A DNA stretch of 64,000 nt from Clarkia xantiana subsp. parviflora (taxonomy: Eukaryota; Streptophyta; Magnoliopsida; Myrtales; Onagraceae): contig JAPTYO010000018.1 of the NCBI GenBank assembly GCA_036873135.1, positions 3,906,001 through 3,970,000 of the forward strand, written 5' to 3'. Each line of letters opens with the position of its first letter. The first letter of the stretch is position 1. Both the position numbers and the translations under genes were made by a program. The notes below the pieces were generated by a model, which saw only the letters and a program-made list of their open reading frames with translations, made no database searches and was not told the origin of the DNA. Below, one piece after another: positions 55,512 to 64,000 of the stretch.

Positions 55512-56283
55512 GGCAAAACCACGCCACTTAAGGCGACTTAACATCGTGCACCACTTAAGGCGACTTTCATCGTGCACCACTTAAGGCGACTTAATATCGT
55601 GCACCACTTAAGGCGACTTTCATCGTGCACCACTTAAGGCGACTTTACATCGTGCACCACTTAAGGCGACTTAATATCGTGCACCACTGAAGGCGACTTT
55701 ACATCGTGCACCACTTAAGGCGACTTTCATCGTGCACCACTTAAGGCGACTTTACATCGTGCACCACTTAAGGCGACTTAATATCGTGCACCACTGAAGG
55801 CGACTTTACATCGTGCACCACTTAAGGCGTCTTTTCAACTTGCGCCACTTAAGGTGACTTAATATCGTGCACCACTGAAGGCGACTTTACATCGTGCACC
55901 ACTTAAGGCGTCTTTTCAACTTGCGCCACTTAAGGCGACTTAATATCGTGCACCACTGAAGGCGACTTTATATCGTGCACCACTTAAGGCGACTTTTCAA
56001 CTTGCGCCACTTAAGGCGACTTAATATCGTGCACCACTGAAGGCGACTTTACATCGTGCACCACTTAAGGCGACTTTTTGATACTTAGAATAAATCTAAG
56101 GATCGTGCACAACTCAAGGCGACTTTTCTCGTGCACCACTTAAGGCGACTTTATATCGTGCACCACTTAAGGCGACTTTTTGATACTGAGAATAAATCTA
56201 AGGATCGTGCACCACTTAAGGCGACTTTGCATCGTGCACCACTTAAGGCGACTTTTCAACTTGCGCCACTTACGGCGACTTTA
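55512..56283. repeat. 27-bp tandem array of element F
   Basis: About 28 copies of a unit near ATCGTGCACCACTTAAGGCG plus ACTTTA or ACTTAAT. It is related to the basic unit in B but without B's 178-bp order, except near 56080 and 56180 where GATACT.AGAATAAATCTAAGGATC appears. Confidence 0.95.
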
Positions 56284-56287
56284 CTCA

Positions 56288-59200
56288 AGCATGGTGTTTC
56301 TTCAAGTGTTCGCCACTAAAAGAATGCTTCAACGTTCTGCCATCGAGGACTTCCATCTTGTACGCATTTGGGGCTGGCATCCCCACGACCTTGTAAGGTC
56401 CGTCGCCAAACGCATTCGAGCTTGGACTTCGTCGGCTTCCCGCCTCTTCTCTTCGAGCCAGTCTAAGTCCAGACGTCTCATCTCATCATTCGTCAGAGGC
56501 TCGTAATATCTCATCCGATGGGACGCCACAGCTACCTCAACAGGGGCGACAGCTTCCGTGCCATAAACAAGGCCAAACGGAGTCTCCCCCGTTGATCGTT
56601 TGGGTGTCGTTCTAACGGCCCAAAGCACGTTCTCCAGTTCGTTCAGCCACTTGCCCTTCAAAGCATAGACCCTCTTCTTGAGGCCGTCCATCACGATATT
56701 ATTGGCTGACTCCACCTGGCCATTAGTCTGAGCATGTCGTACGGAGGTGGTCCGATGCTCAATGTTCAACTCCTCCAGATACTCCCTCACCTGAGAGCCG
56801 TTAAGCGGTGGACCATTGTCGCTGATCACCACCTTGGGAATCCCGTATCTGGACACGATGTGGGTTTGGAGGAACTTGATGATCTGGTTCCCCGTTGTTC
56901 TGGCCAATGCCTTCGCCTCTATCCATTTTGAAAAATAATCGATTGCTACAAGTAAATACTTACATTGACCTTGTGTTTGTGGAAGAGGTCCCACCAAGTC
57001 GATGCCCCCCTGCGCGAAGGGCCACGCGCTCTTGATGGATGTCAGATTAGCGGCCGGAGCCACGATACTCGGGGCGTACCTCTGGCACGCGTCGCAGGAT
57101 CGGACCATCGCCGTCGCTTCTTTGTTCATCGTGGGCCAATAATAGCCCAAATTAAGCACTTTCCTCATGATAGATCGGGCCCCTTCATGGCAGGACGCGA
57201 CCCTTTCGTGCACCTCCTTCAGAATCCGATTGGTGTCTGGTTCTGCTACACACTTCAAGTACGGAGTCGAGAACCAGCTCTTCTTGTATAGCTGATTGTC
57301 CAGCGTCACGTAATTAGCCGCGATCCGACGTATCCTGTCAGCTACTACTTGATTATCGGGGACTGCCCCCGTAGTCAGATACGTGACTATTGGGGTCATC
57401 CAAGTGGGCTCCTCCTCCGATCCTGCTTCAATAGCACACACCTGCGTCGGGTCGGCGGTCGACAAGATCACCTTCTCCAAGAAGTGCACCTTCCGATTTT
57501 CCTCCATGGGTGCCCCCAAGGCAAATTTGCTCGAGGCATCTACCTCCACGTTTTCCTCCCTCGGGATCGCCTAGATGTCGAAGCTTTTAAAGCTCTCCTT
57601 CAAGACTTGCACCTCGCGAAGGTACTTCCTCATCATTGGGCTCTTCGCCTCGTATCGCCCTTGAACAACTCCCGTACCTTTGGCAATTTTCAGGCCCGTG
57701 ATAAGATCCTCGTACTCAGCTTCGTTGTTCGTGGCCCTAAACGTTAAGGCCAAAGCATATCGAAGCGGAGCGGCTCACCTCCGCCTGGTGGTATCAGTAC
57801 AAACCCTGCTCCCGATCCTTCTGATTGCTACGCTATTTCTGGTTGCTCTGCTATCGGGACCTCCATAGTTGCCCCCTCTACAGGACCCGCTTCTTCTAGA
57901 TCGGGAGCTGTAGACTCTACTATAAAATCCGCCAACGCCTGGCCGTTAACAGCCGTTCTCGGAGCAAAGTGAATGCGGAACTCACTAAGCTCGACTGCCC
58001 ATTTCACTAATCTCCCCGACGCATCAGGTCGGTTCAAAAAATGCTTCAAAGGTTGATTCGTCAACAAACATCTGCCATTTTCCATTGCTCTTCTTCACCA
58101 GCACCGGGTTAGCAACCCAAGTCTGGAATCAGAGCTCCTTGATAAACCCAGCATCGAGCAACCTGCCCACCTCCTGCTGGATTGCAATCCTCTTGTCTGT
58201 GCCCATCAAACGCATTTTCTGTGTGATAGGCTTGATCACGGGATCAATCTTCAACTCATGCACTATCACGTCGGGGCTGATTCCTGGCATGTCACTCGGA
58301 GACCAGGCAAACAGCTCCTTGAACTCTTTCAGTAGATCGATCAATTTCTGGGCTGTCTCTTCAGTCAGGGCAGACCCGATTTTTACCTTCCTCTGGGGTC
58401 CGTCGATCTTGACTTCTTTCAGATCTTCTACGGGGGCGGGACGCCCAAATTCCTCTCTGGGGTCTGTGTCTGTCTGAAGGACAGTCATAGCCTCTCGTCT
58501 CCTCCTTCGGGTGGCGTTAACATAGCATTTTCGAGAAGCCACCTGGTCGCCCTTAACCTCTCCGACTCCATGGTCAGTCGGGAACTTCATCTTCTGGTGC
58601 ACTTGTCGAGGCAACCGCCATCAGAGGATTAATGGTGGTTCTCCCGATAATCGCGTCGTAGGTCCCGCGGAATCAACCGCGACAAACTCCACGTTCCTCC
58701 TTTCTGATTTCCACCCGCTACCAAACTCCACTGGTAAGGTGATTAATCCTAGCGGATAGGAGGTTGAGCCAGAGAACCCGACCATCGGGAAGTTCACCTC
58801 CTTTAAATCTTTCTTCGTTTTCCCTATGGCCTCCAGCGCGTCCATGAACAGGATGTCGGAAGAGCTCCCTCCGTCTATTAGAATTCTCTTCATTTCGAAC
58901 CCGTCTACATCCAAGGTTATCACCAAGGCATCGTCATGCGGAGTCTCCACGCCTATGAGGTCCTCCGATGAGAAGGAGATCACCATCTCTTCCTTCAGGG
59001 TCCAAGATCGGGACCTCTTGCCCAGCACCACCGCTGTAGGGATCTTAGAGGCGTAAACCTCTCGAGCGGATGAGGTATCTACTCCAGCGGCAAATCCTCC
59101 ATGAATCACGTTGATGACTCGTCTTTCTTTGCGAACACCAGATGACTCTGGATCAGTTCTCTTCTTCTTCGGGGACCGATCGCGGGATCGGGAACGGGAC

Positions 59201-60740
59201 CGCGATCGAGACCGAGAGCGGGACCTGCAGCGTTTGTCCCCGACGAACTCCTTGAGCTTTCCTTCTGGATTAGTTTTTCAATCTCCTTTTTCAGCTCCCG
59301 ACAGTGATTGGTGTCGTGGCCATTTGCGCGGTGAAATCGACAATAGCGATCTGTGCGGGACCCCAGGAACTCTCCATCTTTCTTCGGGGGGTATCTGGAG
59401 ATACCTTGTCGTTCCATGACTGTCAGCACTTCCGCCATGGAGCAGTTGAGAGGAATGTCGAGATCTTCCCTCTTATCCTTCCTTGGAGGACGTCTATCAT
59501 CCCCCCGACCAGAGCGACCTCGGTCCCGACTACCTTCATGTTTGCCTTTTGACTTACGGTCGTCGAAAGGCTTGCTCGACTGATTCCCTTTGTTCGATTT
59601 TGGGGGCTCCAGTTCTCCTGCGGCTATCTTTGACTCCTGGACATCGATCTGCCGCTTCACTCTCTTCTGTAATGCTTCCATATTCCACACAGGTTTCTCA
59701 GCCACGCTGTGCATCAGGTCGGAACCATAGGGGGCCGTCAGGTTCCGAATGAAGGTACGAATTGTTTCGCCCTCCGAGATCTCCTCGTCTATCTCCGCCA
59801 CACTGGCCGTGTACCGCTGGTAGTAATGTGCCAGTGATTCGTCGGGCCTCTGTACCACCAGGGTGAGGGACCTCACACTCTTCAGCAGACGTCGGCGACC
59901 CTGGTACTGTCGAATGAAACGGTCGTGCATGTCAGCCCAACAGGTGATGCAGCCTGGGGGTAGACTAAAGAACCAGGTCAGGGCTCTTTCTCCCAGTGTA
60001 TTAGGGAAAAGGGTACATACGATGTCCTCTGTCGGGGCTCTACCCAGACACGCCATAAGATGCTTCTGGACATGACGAACTGGATCTCCTTCTCCGTCAT
60101 ACTCTTTGATCTCGGGGATACCCAGCCCTGGCGGGGCGAGGGTGTCTATTAGGCGGGGAACGAAGGGATGAGTGGATCGATCCCTCAACTCCGAGACCAG
60201 CGGCTTCTGTTCTCCCATACAGATGTTCACGATCTTTACCACCTGGTCGGGAGTGATGGGGCCATTCAGGGGAATGGTCCTGTGCTGAACTGGTCCTGGC
60301 CCATCAACCACGAACTTCTCCGGCTGACCGGTCATCTTACCTCCTTCCTGGCCCTGGGGTGGGGCTTCCTGTACGTTCCGACGCTCTGTTGGTAGGGTTG
60401 CTTCTTCCAGCGGAGGCATCTCCTCCTGCCTCCTTGCAGCCTCCCTTCGGTCTAAGAGAGCCTCTACAACCGCTAGGAACATGGGCATGGCCTCCGCCAC
60501 GGCCCTTGTCAAATCTGCAGTCGGGGGGGCCTCCTGCCCCCTGTTATCCTGGTGTCAAGGGGCAACTTCTTCGGGATGTGATCCATTGTGCCCCCCTGTC
60601 TGGGAGAGTTCAGCTGGGGGATGATTTTGATTTTCTCCTTGTTCTGGTACTGAATTCAGGTTTGTTGCAGCAGGGTGACGGGAACCACCAGATTGTCCCC
60701 TTCTGTTCTTGCCAGCCACCATCGAGCGAGTAGAAGGCAT
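56288..60740 (-). pseudogene. gag-pol of element F, with deletions
   Basis: ATG 60740. Gag is open from 60512 to about 59260 (CHHC knuckle CRFHRANGHDTNHC). The protease DGGSS is near 58875. Integrase is largely open (56400-57549; CDACQRYAP, SDNGPPLNG, NGQVESANN). Lesions: TGA near 60552, frameshifts near 59258, 58655 and 58605, TGA at 58127, loss of about 1 kb from NGKW (about 58075) to LTNQPLKHF, which removes the RT catalytic YVDD, two deletions in the second RNase H including the YTDGSSSSDG aspartate, a stop near 57571, and a deletion near the integrase end (about 56398). It cannot supply its own RT. Confidence 0.9.
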
Positions 60741-60757
60741 ATCAGCTTTTTGTTAGT

Positions 60758-60775
60758 TTCCCACAGACGGCGCCA
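60758..60775 (-). other. Primer-binding site of element F
   Basis: TGGCGCCGTCTGTGGGAA on the minus strand, intact. Confidence 0.9.
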
Positions 60776-60776
60776 A

Positions 60777-61473
60777 TGTTGGATCACGGTGGAACTCCGG
60801 TACGGACTTTGACGGCAATCCTAGCTCCTTTGCTCCAAGCAATCCTGCAAGAGGGGATAGACCGGGCGGTGACCCAGAATCCCTCTCCGATGCTTAAATG
60901 AGTACTTCGTCTGACTGGCAAGTAACAGATATCAAAGTATATTCAACTCAACGTAAGTGATCTGAGGTGACCTCCTGCCCTTTTATAGGCAAAGAGGTGC
61001 CTCAGGTACCTGGCGAACCGTTAGGGGTGGTTAGCCCGTATCCCGCTTATCTCGTACACGATCTCGCGTATCTTAGCCATGCCCCGCGTATCTCGGCCAC
61101 GATCCGTGTATCTTAACCACGTTCCGTATATCTCGGCCACGCCCCGCATATCTTGGCTTTATCCTCTGGTAACGAGTCCCGACTCCCGTCGGGGACTCTA
61201 GAGTTATCTCGTTGTGTCACCGCTCGGGACCCCTCGTCATCGTGACAGGGCCAATCATTCTCAGGGATTCATCATCGGGGCCTACTTAAAGGCTTCTCGT
61301 CGGGAGCCTCCAGCTCCACTGTCGGGACCGACTCTGTCGGGACCTTGCTTCGTCGGGACTCCCTTCATCGGGACCCTTCTCCTAGGTCATCTTGACCCTT
61401 ACTCTGGGCCTGGTGGGCCTGTTTGCCGTTTCCTCGCCGTTAAAGGGCCTGACGGCTGTAGTCGAATCCATCA
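60777..61473 (-). repeat. 5' LTR of element F
   Basis: 697 bp. It differs from the 3' LTR at about two sites (CCAAGCAATCC versus CCACGCAATCC, and GACTCTAGAG versus GACTCCAGAG). Confidence 0.95.
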
Positions 61474-61478
61474 TTGTG

Positions 61479-62818
61479 GATTCTCTGGGGTCTCGTTGGC
61501 TCAGCAATCTTTGGTCCCCCATGGGGTACCCATCCTTGCCTTCACGGTACCTGTGGTGCCACTTGTGGTTTACCCTTTCCTCATCTGCCGTTATCAGGCG
61601 GTGCTGTTTCATTACCTTTCTTGCGGTTTGAGCGAGATCGGTCTAGGTCAATATATTCCTTCACTCTTTCAGCCAATTCTTTCAAAGAATTAATTGGCAA
61701 CACCTCCAAGTTGTCTGCCAACGATGCACCTCTGCATCCTAAGTTCCTTATGAAGGCTCAGACGATTTTCCCTTCCGAGAGCTCTGTCGCAGTATCTCAT
61801 ATGTTCTGGTTAAACCTTGTGTAATAGCTCGCCAGAATTTCATCGAATGTTTGTTTCACATCATCAAAAGCTGAATCGCCCTTCAATAATTGCCTTTAAC
61901 CTAGATATTTTTGGATGAATTTGTCCTTCAAATCTGCCCATGAGGGCACTGATGCTTGGGGTAGACCAAAGAACCAGTATGAAGCATTTCATGACAGTGT
62001 TGAAGGGATTAATAGTGCAAAGTGGTTTTCTTCGGCGGTCCTCCCGAATAGGGAAGACTCATGCTTCTAGATGTGTTGAATCGGATCCCCCTTACCAACA
62101 TAGTCGGGAATTGGACGCGGTGACATCTTTGGTGGGATAATGATATGTAAAATTTCTTGAGTAAAGGGGTGTGTAGCCCTGTCTCTCAGCTTATGCATTG
62201 CCCACCCTTTTGACTCATTGATCGTTATGAGGTCTTCTATTTCTTCTTTTGTCAAGGCTATCGTGGTGGTATTTTGCTGCCCTGGTGGTTGTTGCCTGAC
62301 ATGTTCTTGGGTTGGGTATGCTTGGTAGGTGGTGTTCCTCTGAAGAGGACACATCCTCTCTTGATTCAGATCCTTATAGGATTGTGTGTATGCTTGCTGG
62401 TGCCCCCATAGATTGTGGTGGTTAAACTTGGTAACGCAGTTGTTCTTTCCTTAGATTTGCCCTCATACGTTCCCTTCTATCCAACATATATTCCAATGCT
62501 GCTAGTAGTTCCGGAGAAAGGTTATATGTTTGAGGGTTCCTCCTTTCTTGTCCATTGCTAGCTTGTGGTGGTGGAGGTGGTGATGGTTGATGGCTAACCG
62601 TTTACTACAGCGCCTTGTTACTCCTTTGGGGGTTTGTTGAAGAGTTCTGCTCTTCCCGAAATGAGCGTTCTTCATTGCCCACTTCCTCTTGCCCCCTATT
62701 GATGGTCGCCCGATGGCTTGCCACATGGACTTGCTTGCTTCCCCGCAGGCACCTGCTTACTTCCTCTCGCAGGAACCTGCTTACTTCCCCCTCCTCCTTG
62801 AGCTTTGCTCGTTTCCAT
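61479..62818 (-). pseudogene. gag N-terminal part of element H
   Basis: A possible ATG is at 62818 (METSKAQGGG, then repeats of SKQVPA). Further in are KLRDRATHPFTQEIL and IPDYVGKGDPIQHI (62060-62190), matching ELRDRSTHPFVPRLI and EYDGEGDPVRHV of B, and a degraded gag domain to about 61620 (VKEYIDLDRSRS). Many stops and frameshifts are present. It stops at the F insertion and continues at 54467. Confidence 0.7.
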
Positions 62819-62867
62819 CGAGCATTGGTAGTAGCTAACTGGATTCTTGTTCGGATCCGGCCGATAG

Positions 62868-62874
62868 CGCCAAA
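62868..62874 (-). other. Degraded primer-binding site of element H
   Basis: On the minus strand TTTGGCGCTATCGG, next to the probable LTR start at 62875. It resembles TTTGGCGCCGTC of A with substitutions. Confidence 0.45.
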
Positions 62875-63238
62875 TATTTGCATTTGTTCTTCGAGTGCCT
62901 TCTTCTCCTCGGATCCTCGCTCTCCTTTCGCCTCGAGTACCTGCATAGGGGCGCTTGGGGTTCCGGGCTAGCCCACTTCGATGCTTAAATGAGTATGAGC
63001 TTAGGAGATAAATTAAGCTTAGAGAGAGATAGAATACCTTCAAATGAGGGGTGGAGAGCTATATTTATAGAGTTCCTATTGAACCGCTCTAGTTCTGGTG
63101 CTTTCCGGTTCGGTTATGGAAGTTTAGTAATATAAATCGTTGTTGACCGTAAATATAGTGTATTTGATCTTGGTTTAACCGGAGGTGAGCTTTATAGATT
63201 AAGTGTCCCGAGAACGGCCTCTAAGGGTGAGTCCCTGG
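62875..63238 (-). repeat. Right (5') LTR of element H, interrupted
   Basis: It starts TATTTGCATTTG (expected TGTT-like) directly after the PBS remnant. On the minus strand CTATAAATATAG near 63060-63071 is TATA-like. At 63203 it has TGTCCCGAGAACGGCCTC, shared with the left LTR at 6910. It is cut at 63239 by an A-type LTR. Confidence 0.5.
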
Positions 63239-63411
63239 TGTTGGGTTACGATTAATGAGGATAGGCTCAAGGAAAATTGAGGATGTCTGATTTGACACCC
63301 AAGAGAAAATATCGACGACCAGTCGTGATCAGAAGAAGAAAACAAAGATGAATGGTCGACGCTAATAATAAGAGGTGTCAACCACTAATGTGATACTCGA
63401 AGAAAGGCGAC
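63239..63411 (+). repeat. Partial A-type LTR in plus orientation
   Basis: TGTTGGGTTACG at 63239 corresponds to the reverse complement of the end of A's LTR (TGTTGGATTACG at 6521), and AAAGGCGACT at its right end matches A's AGAAGGCGACTAAA at a similar distance. It is interrupted by the next LTR at 63412. Confidence 0.65.
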
Positions 63412-64000
63412 TGTTGGATCACGGTGGAACTCCGGTACGGATCTTGACGGCAATCCTAGCTCCTTTGCTCCACGTAATCCTGCAAGAGGGGATAGACCGG
63501 GCGGTGACCCAGAATCCCTCTCCGATTCTTAAATGAGTCTCTCGTATGACTTGCAAGCAACAATCTCAAAGAGTATGTATTTCAACGTAAGTGATCTGAG
63601 GTGACCTCCTGCCCTTTTATAGGCAAAGAGGTGCCTCAGGTACCTGGCGAACCGTTAGGGGTGGTTAGCCCGTATCCCGTTTATCTCGTACACGATCTCG
63701 CGTATCTTAGCCATGCCCCGCGTATCTCGGCCACGATCCGTGTATCTTAACCACGTTCCGTATATCTCGGCCACGCCCCGCATATCTTGGCTTTATCCTC
63801 TGGTAACGAGTCCCGACTCCCGTCGGGGACTCCAGAGTTATCTCGTTGTGTCACCGCTCGGGGCCCCTCGTCATCGTGACAGGGCCAATCATTCTCAGGG
63901 ATTCATCATCGGGGCCTACTTAAAGGCTTCTCGTTGGGAGCCTCCAGCTCCACTGTCGGGACCGACTCTGTCGGGACCTTGCTTCGTCGGGACTCCCTTC
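63412..64000 (-). repeat. B/F-family LTR running off the window (element G)
   Basis: TGTTGGATCACGG onward follows the F LTR closely (TATA box near 63620, CGTATCTCGGCCACG repeats, ending inside TCGGGACTCCCTTC). About 100 bp of the LTR and any interior lie outside. It may be a solo LTR or the 3' LTR of a minus-oriented element. Confidence 0.9.

Larger units (their letters stand above)
54473..61473 (-). mobile_element. Element F: deleted relative of B (7.0 kb)
   Basis: 697-bp LTRs (54473-55169 and 60777-61473) and the TSD TTGTG (54468-54472 and 61474-61478). It is inserted into H's gag. The interior is collinear with B but lacks about 1 kb of RT-RNase H, parts of the second RNase H, the end of integrase and nearly all of the aORF. 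The LTRs differ at only about 2 positions by eye. Confidence 0.95.
6910..63238 (-). mobile_element. Element H: old Tat-like backbone element, gag-protease plus antisense ORF, carrying nested insertions
   Basis: H is recovered by removing the insertions B, C, D (with E and the MULE) and F. Its pieces are a left LTR ending at 7246, a PPT, aORF segments at 8705-9156, 20498-21580, 31216-32207 and 51509-51647, an 86-bp tandem array (51868-52495), a protease, a gag split by F (53500-54467 and 61479-62818), a degraded PBS near 62870 and a right LTR from 62875. The net length is about 9 kb. RT and integrase are missing. It is the oldest layer, since everything between its ends is inserted into it. 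Confidence 0.75.

Noticed and set aside
55512..56283. Regularly spaced short repeats resembling a CRISPR array
   Set aside because: The units are contiguous 27-bp tandem repeats with no variable spacers, inside a plant retrotransposon; they are a minisatellite.

Overview
This window is plant nuclear DNA made almost entirely of transposable elements nested inside one another. I found no host single-copy gene, no rRNA or tRNA gene and no CRISPR array. The plant origin rests on Ty3/gypsy polyproteins of the Tat type (a second RNase H after the usual one, PBS starting TGGCGCC), a Ty1/copia element with a TGGTATCAGAGC primer site, and a Mutator-like element (MULE) that carries a plant mobile domain (PMD) gene. 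I cannot name the species.

Layout. Element A (1-6521, minus strand, left end outside the window) has a 5' LTR, gag and protease, an 82-bp tandem array and an antisense ORF. The backbone is element H (about 6910 to beyond 63238, minus strand). With its insertions removed it is roughly 9 kb and has the same plan as A: gag-protease, array, antisense ORF, no reverse transcriptase or integrase. H was later hit by B (9157-20492, gypsy, TSD GTGCC), C (21581-31215, copia, near-match TSD), D (32208-51503, a probable ~1.9-kb solo LTR) and F (54473-61473, gypsy deletion derivative, TSD TTGTG). D was itself hit by E (33322-44147, gypsy, TSD TGGCT, LTRs identical as read) and by the MULE (44431-51016, 9-bp TSD CATTTTTGC). 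H's right LTR is cut by an A-type LTR at 63239, and that is cut by a B/F-type LTR at 63412 which runs off the end.

How the parts work together. In E the sense strand encodes gag, protease, RT, RNase H, a second RNase H and integrase, broken by one TAG codon. Behind integrase, on the opposite strand, lies a four-exon gene (called aORF here) with a TATA-plus-telobox promoter near the 3' LTR. A tandem array sits where the two genes converge. B has the same plan with several lesions, and F keeps only the last 48 codons of the aORF. A and H keep the aORF and gag-protease but lack the rest of pol, so they would need enzymes from a relative such as E. The most interesting signal is this antisense spliced gene together with the gag-protease-aORF non-autonomous lineage.
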